Shown one piece after another: positions 23,372-31,498 of a stretch of 45,690 nt of DNA (the stretch's first letter is position 1; every line of letters begins with the position of its first letter). The position numbers and the translations under genes are program-made. This stretch comes from Janibacter anophelis NBRC 107843 (lineage in GTDB: Bacteria; Actinomycetota; Actinomycetes; Actinomycetales; Dermatophilaceae), in contig NZ_BCSQ01000027.1 of assembly GCF_001570945.1 (NCBI RefSeq), positions 1-45,690 on the forward strand. Reading direction: 5' to 3'. The notes beneath the pieces are model-generated. The model did no database searches. It was not told the DNA's origin and worked only from the letters and a program-made list of their open reading frames with translations.

Positions 23372-25063
23372 ATGGAGGTCGTCCAGGACAGGCTCGGTGA
23401 TCTCGGCACCCCGCTGGCCGAGGTCACCTTCGTCGTCGTCGACCTCGAGACGACGGGCGGCTCGCCGCGCGACTGCGGCATCACCGAGATCGGCGCGGTC
23501 AAGGTGCGCGGCGGCGAGGTCCTCGGTGAGCTGCAGACCTTCGTCAACCCCGGCGAGCCGATCCCCGCCTTCATCCAGTCCCTCACCGGCATCACCGACG
23601 CGATGGTCCGCGACGCGCCCCGCACCGGTGCGGCGGTGACCAGCTTCCTCGAGTTCGCGAAGGGGGCGGTGCTCGTCGCCCACAACGCGGGTTTCGACAT
23701 CGGCTTCCTCAAGGCGGCGTGCGCAGCCCACGACCTGCGCTGGCAGGGCCCCACCGTCCTCGACACCGTGCGGTTGGCCCGCCAGGTCGTCTCCCGCGAC
23801 GAGGTCCCCAACCACAAGCTGGCGACCCTCGCCCGGGTCTTCGGGGCCACGACCACGCCCGACCACAGAGCGCTCCACGACGCCCGGGCGACCGTCGACG
23901 TGCTGCACGGGCTCATCGCCCGGCTCGGGTCCGTCGGGGTCCACACCCTCGAGGAGCTGAGCTCCTACACCTCCCGGGTGAGCGACGAGCTGCGCCGCAA
24001 GCGCCACCTCGCCGACGGGCTGCCGTCCGCGCCGGGGGTCTACGTCTTCAAGGACGAGCGCGGCGAGGCCCTCTACGTCGGCACCTCGGTCGACATCCGG
24101 GCCCGCGCCCGCAACTACTTCACGGCCTCCGAGCAGCGCCGCCGCATGGGCGAGATGGTCCGCTTGGCCACCGAGATCACCCCGATCGTGTGCGCGACGA
24201 CCCTCGAGGCGCAGGTGCGCGAGCTGCGACTCATCGCCGAGCACCAGCCGCGCTACAACCGGCGCTCACGCCGCCCCGACAAGGTGTGGTGGCTCAAGCT
24301 GACCGACGAGGCCTTCCCGCGGCTGTCGATCGTGCGCTCCATCGGGCCCGACGACCTGGCCTGGGCCGGCCCCTTCGGCACCCGCCGCACGGCCGAGGAC
24401 GCCGCAGCTGCCCTCCACGACGCCGTCCCGCTGCGGCAGTGCCTGACCCGCCTGTCCCCGACCCGACCGACGTCCGCCTGCGCCCTGGCCGACATGGGGC
24501 GCTGCGCGGCGCCCTGCACGGGTGCGATCGGCGTCGACGAGTACGCGCTGACCGTCGCCGACGCCGCCCGGGTCCTCGTCGGCGACTCGCGGGAGGCGGT
24601 GGCCGCCGTGCGCGAGCGGATGCGCACCCTCTCCGAGGGCGAGCGCTTCGAGGAGGCCGCGGCACTGCGCGACCGGCTCGGGGCGCTCGTGCGGGCGACC
24701 TCGCGCAGCCAGCGCGCCACGCCCGTGCGAGAGGCCGCCGAGATCGTCGCGGCCCGGCGCACCCCGCGGGGTGGGTGGGACCTGGTCTGCGTGCGCCACG
24801 GGCGCCTCGCCGGCAGCTCGCACTCCCCCGTCGGGGCCGACCCGATGCCCTACGTCGCCGCTCTGCGCGCCAGCGCCGAGGTCGTCGCACCACCGACCGG
24901 ACCGGGCACGAGCGCCCTGCCCGAGGAGACCGAGCTCGTCCTGCGCTGGCTCGAGGCCGAGGGCACCCGACTGGTCGACATCGAGGGCGAGTGGACCTGT
25001 CCGGTGGGGGGTGCGGCCGCCGCCCACGGCGAGCTGGCGCCTGCTCTAGGGTGGGCCTCGTGA
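23372..25063 (+). CDS. DEDD exonuclease fused to a UvrC-like GIY-YIG nuclease
   Basis: A 563-residue two-nuclease fusion. The N-terminal DnaQ-like 3'-5' exonuclease (about 20-185) has Exo I VVDLETTGG, Exo II HNAGFDIGFL and Exo III HDARATVD. A GIY-YIG domain follows from about residue 220 (APGVYVFKDERGEALYVGTS) with YNRRSRR, as in the UvrC N-terminus and Cho. A UVR-like helical hairpin (ERFEEAAALRDRLGALV) and a Cys-rich segment (CALADMGRCAAPC) come next. The architecture matches Rv2191-type actinobacterial proteins and suggests a nucleotide-excision-type repair nuclease. The UvrC RNase H-like and HhH domains are absent. The start is ATG 23372 because of its leaderless -10. Its stop overlaps the next gene. 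Confidence 0.9.
   Translation: MEVVQDRLGDLGTPLAEVTFVVVDLETTGGSPRDCGITEIGAVKVRGGEVLGELQTFVNPGEPIPAFIQSLTGITDAMVRDAPRTGAAVTSFLEFAKGAVLVAHNAGFDIGFLKAACAAHDLRWQGPTVLDTVRLARQVVSRDEVPNHKLATLARVFGATTTPDHRALHDARATVDVLHGLIARLGSVGVHTLEELSSYTSRVSDELRRKRHLADGLPSAPGVYVFKDERGEALYVGTSVDIRARARNYFTASEQRRRMGEMVRLATEITPIVCATTLEAQVRELRLIAEHQPRYNRRSRRPDKVWWLKLTDEAFPRLSIVRSIGPDDLAWAGPFGTRRTAEDAAAALHDAVPLRQCLTRLSPTRPTSACALADMGRCAAPCTGAIGVDEYALTVADAARVLVGDSREAVAAVRERMRTLSEGERFEEAAALRDRLGALVRATSRSQRATPVREAAEIVAARRTPRGGWDLVCVRHGRLAGSSHSPVGADPMPYVAALRASAEVVAPPTGPGTSALPEETELVLRWLEAEGTRLVDIEGEWTCPVGGAAAAHGELAPALGWAS
25047..25052 (+). promoter_or_regulatory. Internal leaderless-type -10 for the AsnC-domain gene
   Basis: TAGGGT, inside the 3' end of the nuclease gene, ends 7 bases before GTG 25060. 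It may let the AsnC-domain gene be transcribed independently. Confidence 0.5.
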
Positions 25064-25338
25064 TCACCGCCATCGTCCTCATCCACGCCGAGACCGCCCG
25101 CATCCCCGAGGTCGCCGAGGCCGTCGCCGGCATCGACGGGGTGAGCGAGGTCTACTCCGTCGCCGGAGACGCCGACCTGATCGCCATGGTGCGCGTCCAC
25201 CAGCACGAGCAGCTCGACGACGTGATCGCCGGCCGGCTCAACAAGGTCGAGGGCATCGTCGACACCTCGACCCAGATCGCCTTCCGCGCCTACAGCCGCC
25301 ACGACCTCGACGCGGCCTTCAGCATCGGCCTGGAGTAA
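25060..25338 (+). CDS. Stand-alone Lrp/AsnC ligand-binding (RAM) domain protein
   Basis: A 92-residue protein consisting only of the Lrp/AsnC effector-binding domain (ITAIVLIHAETARIPEVAEA, GVSEVYSVAGDADLIAMVRV, IVDTSTQIAFRAYSRHD). There is no DNA-binding domain. Such single-domain proteins form oligomers and bind small molecules, often amino acids. GTG 25060 overlaps the nuclease stop (GTGA). A short hairpin follows before trpD arrives from the other side. The proximity to trpD makes a tryptophan-related ligand thinkable but unproven. Confidence 0.85.
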   Translation: MITAIVLIHAETARIPEVAEAVAGIDGVSEVYSVAGDADLIAMVRVHQHEQLDDVIAGRLNKVEGIVDTSTQIAFRAYSRHDLDAAFSIGLE

Positions 25339-25369
25339 CCGCCTCGCGGGCCGTCGTCAGGACGCGGCG

Positions 25370-25392
25370 AGCCGTGCCCCCGGGACACGGCT
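25370..25392. terminator. Possible bidirectional terminator
   Basis: AGCCGTG (25370-25376) pairs with CACGGCT (25386-25392) across a 9-base GC loop in the gap between two convergent genes. The stem is short and no T-tract follows. Confidence 0.4.
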
Positions 25393-25419
25393 GCCTCTGC
25401 CCGGGACGTGCCGTGCTGC

Positions 25420-26484
25420 TCAGGACGTGGCTGGAGCCTGCCGGGTCGCCTCGACCCAGCGCTGCAGCTGCTCGGCTGCCCGACCGGAGTCCAGGACCGC
25501 CTCGACGGTGTCCATCCCGGCACGCACCGCCGCGACCGGGTCAGCCGGCATCTCGGAGCCCGACTGCGACAGGGCCACGGCCGCGCCCGCATTGAGCACG
25601 ACGGCGTCGCGCACCGGTCCCGCCTCCCCGGCGAAGAGTCGCCGGGCGACGTCGGCGTTGAAGTCCGCGTCCCCGCCGCGCAGCGCGTCGATCGGGCTGC
25701 GTGGCAGGCCGAGTGCCTCGGGCGAGAGCGTGAGCTCGGTGACCTGACCGTCGGCGACCCACCACACGCGTGAGGTCCCCGCGACGGTCAGCTCGTCGAG
25801 CCCGTCGTCGCCGCGGAAGACCAGCGCGTCGGTCCCCCGGTCGGCGAAGACCCCCGCCATGAGGGGGGCCACCCGCTCGTCGGCGACGCCGACGACCGAG
25901 TAGGTTGGTCGGCTCGGGTTGGTCATGGGCCCGAGCACGTTGAGTGCCGTGCCCACACCGAGGTCACGACGCGGTGCCGCGGTGTGGCGGAACGACGGGT
26001 GGAAGGTCTGCGCGAAGCAGAAGGTGATCCCTGCGCACTCGGCCACCGCGGCGACTTCGTCGGCAGGAAGGGAGAGGGAGACCCCCAGCGACTCGAGGAC
26101 GTCGGCGGAGCCGGACTTGGACGACGAGGCGCGGTTGCCGTGCTTGACCACGCGCACGCCCGTCGCCGCGATGCAGATGGCCGACATCGTCGAGATGTTG
26201 ACCGTGCCGGCCATGTCGCCCCCGGTCCCGACGATGTCCAGCGTCGGACCCGCCACCTCGATCGGCACGGCGTGGTCGAGCATGACGTCGGCCAGCGCCC
26301 GCAGCTCGGTGACGGTCTCCCCCTTCGCCCGGAGCGCGACGAGGAACCCGGCGATCTGTGCGGGGGCGGCGTCGCCGGACATCATCTCGCGCATCGCCCA
26401 CGACGTCTCGTCGCTCGTCAGGTCGGTCCCCGCGAGGAGGGAGGTGAGGATGCGGGGCCAGGTGTGCGTGCCCGCAGTGGTCAT
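25420..26484 (-). CDS. trpD: Anthranilate phosphoribosyltransferase
   Basis: A 354-residue enzyme transferring phosphoribose from PRPP to anthranilate in tryptophan synthesis. The PRPP/Mg motifs are clear: DIVGTGGDMAGTVNIST, KHGNRASSSKSGSADVLE, and the anthranilate-site region FCFAQTFHPSFRHTAAPRRDLG followed by NVLGPMTNP. ATG 26484 overlaps the stop of the receiver-like gene (ATGA), so it is translated as the second gene of a two-gene operon. No tryptophan attenuator or leader peptide is visible. Other trp genes are not in this window. Confidence 0.96.
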   Translation of the reverse strand: MTTAGTHTWPRILTSLLAGTDLTSDETSWAMREMMSGDAAPAQIAGFLVALRAKGETVTELRALADVMLDHAVPIEVAGPTLDIVGTGGDMAGTVNISTMSAICIAATGVRVVKHGNRASSSKSGSADVLESLGVSLSLPADEVAAVAECAGITFCFAQTFHPSFRHTAAPRRDLGVGTALNVLGPMTNPSRPTYSVVGVADERVAPLMAGVFADRGTDALVFRGDDGLDELTVAGTSRVWWVADGQVTELTLSPEALGLPRSPIDALRGGDADFNADVARRLFAGEAGPVRDAVVLNAGAAVALSQSGSEMPADPVAAVRAGMDTVEAVLDSGRAAEQLQRWVEATRQAPATS

Positions 26485-26942
26485 CGGGCGGCCACGCCCC
26501 GGGCCAGGTCGGCCACTGCGTCGGCCAGGGCGATCGGGTCGACGGGGTGCGGCACCGCCGCGTCGGCCATCGACCACGTGGCGAGCCAGCCGTCCTGCGG
26601 GCGGCCCGTGAGGACGAGGACCGGGGGACACTCGTGGATCTCGGACTTCAGCTGACGGCACAGGCCCATGCCCCCGAGCTTGGCGGACTCACCGTCGAGG
26701 ACGAGCAGATCGATCCCGCCGGCCTCGACCGCCTCGATGACCGCGTCCGGCGTGGCGCACTCACGCCACCCGGCGATCTCGACGTCCTTGGCGGGGCGTC
26801 GCCCCACAGCCGCACGCACCGCGTCGCGGGTCGTGATGTTGTCGCTCTGCAGGAGCACCTGCACGGAGATGACGTCTCCCCCACCCGCGACGAGGGCGTC
26901 GGACGCGGGGGCGGAGGGGGTCTGCTGGGGGCTGGCGGTCAT
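26481..26942 (-). CDS. Receiver-like protein preceding trpD
   Basis: A 153-residue protein with a single CheY-like receiver fold and no output domain: [20 protein letters not shown] (strand 1), [20 protein letters not shown] (strand 3 with the likely acceptor Asp), [14 protein letters not shown] and the C-terminal [18 protein letters not shown]. The usual lysine before the final proline-containing turn appears replaced by His/Pro (VPHPVDP), so it may be an atypical or non-phosphorylated receiver. I recall this gene next to trpD and ctaE in other Micrococcales. The start is ATG 26942, 6 bases after TACGAT; an upstream extension is rejected. Confidence 0.75.
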   Translation of the reverse strand: MTASPQQTPSAPASDALVAGGGDVISVQVLLQSDNITTRDAVRAAVGRRPAKDVEIAGWRECATPDAVIEAVEAGGIDLLVLDGESAKLGGMGLCRQLKSEIHECPPVLVLTGRPQDGWLATWSMADAAVPHPVDPIALADAVADLARGVAAR

Positions 26943-26948
26943 GCCCAG

Positions 26949-26954
26949 ATCGTA
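26949..26954 (-). promoter_or_regulatory. Leaderless-type -10 of the receiver-trpD operon
   Basis: On the minus strand TACGAT lies exactly 6 bases before ATG 26942. Confidence 0.6.
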
Positions 26955-27016
26955 GCGGTGAGGGGCCTCACGAGACTCGCGGAGGGGGGTGGCGCACAGA
27001 GCGCTCCGGATATAGA

Positions 27017-27022
27017 CATAAT
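27017..27022 (+). promoter_or_regulatory. Leaderless-type -10 of the ctaE-qcrCAB operon
   Basis: CATAAT, close to the TATAAT consensus, ends 6 bases before the GTG start at 27029. The preceding ATATAGA makes this the most AT-rich spot nearby. Confidence 0.6.
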
Positions 27023-27028
27023 GGGTCC

Positions 27029-27691
27029 GTGGCCACTGCAACTTCTCTGCCTTCCAACGCGTCCGGGCACATCGCCGCAGACCCCTCCATGGGTCCGGTC
27101 AGCCGCCCCAACATGGTGTCCGTCGGCACCATCGTCTGGCTGTCCAGCGAGCTGATGTTCTTCGCCGGTCTCTTCGCGATCTTCTTCACGGTCCGGTCGA
27201 TGCGACCCGACCTGTGGGAGTACAACTACGAGCTGCTCAACGTGCCGTTCGCGGCCGCCAACACCCTGATCCTCGTGGTCTCGTCGGTGTGGTGCCAGCT
27301 CGGTGTGCTCAAGGCGGAGCACGGGCAGAAGAAGCGCACCGGGTCGCTGCTCAACGTCGCCGGCTGGGGCATGCGCGAGTGGTACATCCTCACGTACATC
27401 TTCGGCGCGGTCTTCGTCGCCGGCCAGGTCTTCGAGTACGCCACGCTCGTCACCGAGGGCGTCACGGTCTCGGCCGACGCCTGGGCCTCGATCTTCTACC
27501 TCACCACGGGTCTGCACGGCATCCACGTCACCGGTGGGCTCATCGCCTTCCTGCTGATCATCGGCCGCACCTACACCACCCGTGACTACAGCCACGCCCA
27601 GCAGACCGGTGCCGTCGTCACCTCGTACTACTGGCACTTCGTCGACGTCGTGTGGATCGCCCTCTTCGCGGCGATCTACCTCCTCGGGTGA
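27029..27691 (+). CDS. ctaE: Cytochrome c oxidase subunit III
   Basis: A 220-residue integral membrane subunit of the aa3-type terminal oxidase. Five hydrophobic segments are visible ([20 protein letters not shown] through [20 protein letters not shown]). The conserved [21 protein letters not shown] and WHFVDVVWI blocks are diagnostic. It lacks the first two helices of seven-helix forms, as is usual in actinobacteria. The start is GTG 27029. It heads the ctaE-qcrC-qcrA-qcrB operon that builds the bcc-aa3 supercomplex. Confidence 0.96.
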   Translation: MATATSLPSNASGHIAADPSMGPVSRPNMVSVGTIVWLSSELMFFAGLFAIFFTVRSMRPDLWEYNYELLNVPFAAANTLILVVSSVWCQLGVLKAEHGQKKRTGSLLNVAGWGMREWYILTYIFGAVFVAGQVFEYATLVTEGVTVSADAWASIFYLTTGLHGIHVTGGLIAFLLIIGRTYTTRDYSHAQQTGAVVTSYYWHFVDVVWIALFAAIYLLG

Positions 27692-27747
27692 TCCCGATGC
27701 GTCTCCCCCTGCCCCGTTCCACCCGCCCCAAGAGGACAGGACTGCAC

Positions 27748-28530
27748 ATGCCCACCCTCTCTCGTCGCCACCCCGCGGCGATCGCCCTGCTGCTGCTGCT
27801 CGGGCTGCTCGTGACCGGCACCGCCTACTCCGCGGTCGCCCCCAAGGAGGCCCAGGCCTCGGTCGCCGCGTCGGACAGCGTCGCCAACGGCAAGAAGCTC
27901 TTCGTCGCCAACTGCGCGACCTGCCACGGAGCCAACGGCCTGGGCATCGACGAGGTCGGTCCCAGCCTCGCCGGTGTGGGCGCGGCGTCGGTCGACTTCC
28001 AGATGGGCACCGGCCGTATGCCGATGACCGAGCCGGGCGTCCAGGCCAAGGACGACGGTCAGGTGAAGTTCTCCGACGAGGAGATCTCCGACATCGCGGC
28101 CTACGTCGCCTCGCTCGGCGCCGGCCCGGCCATCCCCGAAGAGGAGTACACCGACGGCTCGCAGGGCGACCCGGGCAAGGGTGGCCAGATCTTCCGCGTC
28201 AACTGCGCCATGTGCCACAACAGCGCCGGTGCCGGTGGCGCCCTGACCCGCGGCAAGGACGCCCCGCCCGTCACGGGCGTCTCGGGCAAGCACATCTACG
28301 AGGCGATGCAGACCGGTCCGCAGAGCATGCCGGTCTTCAACGACCAGAACCTCTCCCCCGAGAGCAAGCGCGACGTCATCGCCTACATCGAGGCACAGCA
28401 GGAGGCCGGCAACCCCGGTGGCAACCCGCTGGGCAGCCTGGGCCCCGTGCCCGAGGGCCTCTTCATCTGGACGATCGGCCTGGGGCTCCTCGTGGGCTTC
28501 GCCGTCTGGCTCGGCCAGAAGTCCGCTTGA
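27748..28530 (+). CDS. qcrC: Diheme cytochrome c subunit of the bcc complex
   Basis: A 260-residue membrane-bound cytochrome cc. Two covalent heme sites are visible: CATCH near residue 53 and CAMCH near 153, with methionines in the GRMPMTEPG and QSMPVFND loops as probable axial ligands. An N-terminal hydrophobic anchor (PAAIALLLLLGLLVTGTAYS) and a C-terminal helix (GLFIWTIGLGLLVGFAVWLG) hold it in the membrane. ATG 27748 is chosen for the AGAGGACAGG ribosome-binding site just upstream, over an earlier in-frame ATG near 27697. The two hemes replace a soluble cytochrome c in electron transfer to the aa3 oxidase. Confidence 0.96.
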   Translation: MPTLSRRHPAAIALLLLLGLLVTGTAYSAVAPKEAQASVAASDSVANGKKLFVANCATCHGANGLGIDEVGPSLAGVGAASVDFQMGTGRMPMTEPGVQAKDDGQVKFSDEEISDIAAYVASLGAGPAIPEEEYTDGSQGDPGKGGQIFRVNCAMCHNSAGAGGALTRGKDAPPVTGVSGKHIYEAMQTGPQSMPVFNDQNLSPESKRDVIAYIEAQQEAGNPGGNPLGSLGPVPEGLFIWTIGLGLLVGFAVWLGQKSA

Positions 28531-28569
28531 TCAACTGAACCATCGCCACACAGACAGGACCGACGACAG

Positions 28570-29694
28570 ATGAGTGAGCACACCCCGACAGGGGCACAGC
28601 CGGAGGAGCCCACGGGCTCCGAGCCGGTGCGCCTCGACCAGGGCCACGTGCAGGGCTCCGGTGGTATCCCGGAGCGGTTCGAGAACCCCGGGCTGCCGCC
28701 CCACGTGCTGCGCAACGCCGACCTCGACGACAAGGCGGCCAAGCGTGCTGAGCGCCAGGTCGCGACCCTCTTCCTCCTGTCGATCCTCGGCACGGTGCTC
28801 TTCCTCGTGGCCTACTTCATGGTGGACATCGACACCCAGGTCTGGGTGCCCTTCACCAACGAGATGAGCCTGTCCAACCTCCTGCTCGGCCTCGGACTGG
28901 CCTTCAGCCTCCTCGGCATCGGCGTGGGCGCGGTCCACTGGGCCAAGACGCTCATGCCCGACACCGAGGTCGTCGAGATGCGGCACCCGATGCGCTCGAG
29001 CGACGAGGACCGCCAGGGCTTCGTCGACACGATGCTCGAGGGTGGCGAGAGCTCCCAGCTGACCCGACGCCCCCTGATCAAGATGACCTTCGGCGCGGCG
29101 ATGGGTCTGTTCGCCCTGCCGCTGCTCGTCCAGATCGGCGGCTCCCTCGGCCCGCTCCCCCGCAACGACCTGGCGGTCACCTTCTGGAACGGCGAGAAGG
29201 GCGAGGACGGGACCTACACCCCGAAGAAGCGTCGCCTCCACCGCGACCCCGAGGACACACCGATCAAGCCCGGCGACGTGACCATCGGGTCCGTCTTCCA
29301 CATCCAGCCCGAGGGTCTGCTCGAGCTGCATGACGACATCCTCAACGAGATGAGCAAGTCCTCCGTCCTGCTCATGCGTCTGAACCCGGACGACTTCCAG
29401 GACACCGACAAGGGCCGCAAGGCCCGCGAGTGGGGCTACCAGGGCATCGTCGCCTACTCCAAGGTGTGCACCCACGTCGGCTGCCCCGTCGGCCTCTACG
29501 AGCAGACCACGCACCACCTGCTCTGCCCGTGCCACCAGTCCACCTTCGACGTGACCAATGACTGCGAGGTCATCTTCGGTCCCGCCGGTCGCCCGCTGCC
29601 GCAGCTGAAGATCACCGTTGACAGCGAGGGTTACCTCATCGCCGACCAGCCCTTCCAGGAACCGGTCGGCCCGAGCTACTGGGAGCGTGGTTGA
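28570..29694 (+). CDS. qcrA: Rieske iron-sulfur subunit of the bcc complex
   Basis: A 374-residue Rieske protein of the menaquinol:cytochrome c reductase. The [2Fe-2S] ligands lie in CTHVGCPVGLYE and CPCHQSTFDV near residues 300-325. Actinobacterial QcrA has three N-terminal membrane helices; here they are seen as LFLLSILGTVLFLVAYFMVD, LLLGLGLAFSLLGIGVGAVH and MTFGAAMGLFALPLLVQIGG. ATG 28570 follows ACAGGAC. The stop overlaps or nearly meets the qcrB start. Confidence 0.97.
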   Translation: MSEHTPTGAQPEEPTGSEPVRLDQGHVQGSGGIPERFENPGLPPHVLRNADLDDKAAKRAERQVATLFLLSILGTVLFLVAYFMVDIDTQVWVPFTNEMSLSNLLLGLGLAFSLLGIGVGAVHWAKTLMPDTEVVEMRHPMRSSDEDRQGFVDTMLEGGESSQLTRRPLIKMTFGAAMGLFALPLLVQIGGSLGPLPRNDLAVTFWNGEKGEDGTYTPKKRRLHRDPEDTPIKPGDVTIGSVFHIQPEGLLELHDDILNEMSKSSVLLMRLNPDDFQDTDKGRKAREWGYQGIVAYSKVCTHVGCPVGLYEQTTHHLLCPCHQSTFDVTNDCEVIFGPAGRPLPQLKITVDSEGYLIADQPFQEPVGPSYWERG

Positions 29695-29696
29695 TC

Positions 29697-31409
29697 GTGA
29701 CCGCCAATGCCCGTCCCGCCGACGCACTGCGTGCCGATGACGCACCGGTGACGGCCCCCGCCTCCCCCGGCATGAAGAAGGTCGGCGGTGTCGCCGGCTG
29801 GATCGACGACCGCACCGGTGCCGCCAAGGGCGTCGGGTACCTCATGCGCAAGGTCTTCCCGGACCACTGGTCCTTCATGCTCGGTGAGATCGCCATGTAC
29901 TCGATGATCGTGTGCATGCTCACCGGGGTCTTCCTGACCTTCTGGTTCGACCCGTCGATGGCGCACACGACCTACCAGGGCAGCTACGCGCCGCTGCAGG
30001 GCGTGGAGATGTCGCGGGCCTACGCCTCGACGCTCGACATCTCGTTCGACGTCAAGGGCGGCCTGCTGATCCGCCAGATCCACCACTGGTCGGCGCTGCT
30101 GTTCATCGTCGCCCTGTCGGTGCACATGCTCCGCGTGTTCTTCACCGGCGCCTTCCGCAAGCCGCGTGAGCTCAACTGGGTCATCGGCTGCGTCCTGTCG
30201 CTGCTGGCTCTCGTCGAGGGATTCGCCGGCTACTCCCTCCCGGACGACCTGCTCTCCGGTACGGGTCTGCGTGCCGCGCAGGGCTTCATGGTCGCCGCGC
30301 CGGTCATCGGCAGCTACCTCAGCTACGGCCTCTTCGGTGGCACCTTCCCCGGCGACGACATCATCCCGCGCCTGTACTCGGTGCACATCCTGCTGCTGCC
30401 GGCTCTGCTCATCGCGCTGTTCACGGTCCACATCGTGCTCGTCGCGCTGCAGAAGCACACCCAGTACCCCGGCCCGGGCAAGACCAACGACAACGTCGTC
30501 GGCTTCCCCGTCATGCCGGTGTACGCGGCCAAGGCCGGCGGCTTCTTCTTCATCGTCTTCGGTGGCATCGCGCTCATCTCGGCCCTGGTCCAGATCAACG
30601 CGGTCTGGGTGCACGGCCCCTACGAGCCCAACGCCACGACCGCCGGCGCCCAGCCCGACTGGTACATGGGCTTCCCCGACGGTGCGCTGCGACTGCTCCC
30701 GGGCTGGATGGAGTTCGAGACCTTCGGCTTCACCTGGGCTTGGCCGGTCATCATCGGTGCCCTCTTGGTCATCCCCGCCTTCTACGGCGGCATGATCGCC
30801 TACCCGTTCATCGAGGCCTGGGTCACGGGTGACAAGCGCGAGCACCACCTGCTCGACCGCCCGCGCAATGCCCCGACCCGCACCGGGCTCGGCATGGCCG
30901 CGCTGACGCTCTACGGCGTGCTCATGTTCGCCGCGAGCAACGACATCATCGCGATCAAGTTCGGCATGTCGATCAACGACATCACCCTGATCCTGCGGGT
31001 GCTCACCTTCGTCGGACCGGTCATCGCCTTCTGGGCGACCAAGCGGATCTGTCTGAGCCTGCAGCGGCACGACCGCGACCTGGTGCTCCACGGTCGCGAG
31101 ACCGGTCGCATCGAGCGCGGTCCGGATGGCGACTTCCACGAGATCCACGAGCCCCTCGACGCGCACACCCGCTGGAACCTCGTCCAGCACGAGGCGGTCG
31201 CTCCCCTGGAGCTCGCCCCGGCCGTGGACGCCAACGGTGTGGAGGACAAGAAGCAGGCCCGCAAGAACAAGCTGCGTGCCAAGCTGCACTCCTTCTACTT
31301 CGACGGGGCCGTCCAGCCGGTCACGCCGGCCGAGCTCGAGGCGGCCCACCACGACCACGGTCACGAGGCGATCGAGTCCGGCGACAAGGACAAGATCTCC
31401 ACGCACTGA
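29697..31409 (+). CDS. qcrB: Cytochrome b subunit of the bcc complex
   Basis: A 570-residue menaquinol-oxidising cytochrome b. Heme-ligand histidines lie in RQIHHWSALLFIVALSVHML and YSVHILLLPALLIALFTVHI. The Qo-site PEWY loop appears as PDWYMGFPDG, as in other actinobacteria. About eight membrane helices are followed by a long basic and acidic cytoplasmic tail. The start could be GTG 29697 or TTG 29691 (overlapping the qcrA TGA); I take 29697, with GGGAG upstream. A strong terminator follows at once. QcrB is the known target of telacebec-type inhibitors in mycobacteria. Confidence 0.97.
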   Translation: MTANARPADALRADDAPVTAPASPGMKKVGGVAGWIDDRTGAAKGVGYLMRKVFPDHWSFMLGEIAMYSMIVCMLTGVFLTFWFDPSMAHTTYQGSYAPLQGVEMSRAYASTLDISFDVKGGLLIRQIHHWSALLFIVALSVHMLRVFFTGAFRKPRELNWVIGCVLSLLALVEGFAGYSLPDDLLSGTGLRAAQGFMVAAPVIGSYLSYGLFGGTFPGDDIIPRLYSVHILLLPALLIALFTVHIVLVALQKHTQYPGPGKTNDNVVGFPVMPVYAAKAGGFFFIVFGGIALISALVQINAVWVHGPYEPNATTAGAQPDWYMGFPDGALRLLPGWMEFETFGFTWAWPVIIGALLVIPAFYGGMIAYPFIEAWVTGDKREHHLLDRPRNAPTRTGLGMAALTLYGVLMFAASNDIIAIKFGMSINDITLILRVLTFVGPVIAFWATKRICLSLQRHDRDLVLHGRETGRIERGPDGDFHEIHEPLDAHTRWNLVQHEAVAPLELAPAVDANGVEDKKQARKNKLRAKLHSFYFDGAVQPVTPAELEAAHHDHGHEAIESGDKDKISTH

Positions 31410-31423
31410 CCGCACGGTCACCT

Positions 31424-31462
31424 GACGAGGGCCCCGGAGGACCATCCTCCGGGGCCCTCGTC
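31424..31462 (+). terminator. Strong hairpin after qcrB
   Basis: A perfect 18-bp stem (31424-31441 with 31445-31462) around a CCA loop, 14 bases after the qcrB stop. It is GC-rich without a long T-run, as is common in actinobacterial terminators. Confidence 0.85.
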
Positions 31463-31498
31463 ATGCCCCGACGGGCTCGGTGCGAGGATGTCCCGGAG

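Noticed and set aside
26485-27028. Tryptophan attenuator or leader peptide ahead of the trpD operon
   Set aside because: The operon appears leaderless and no Trp-rich short frame or alternative hairpins are visible.
31463-31498. Upstream ATG giving a 431-residue MFS transporter
   Set aside because: It begins immediately after the qcrB terminator stem, leaving no room for a promoter or ribosome-binding site; ATG 31499 is more plausible.
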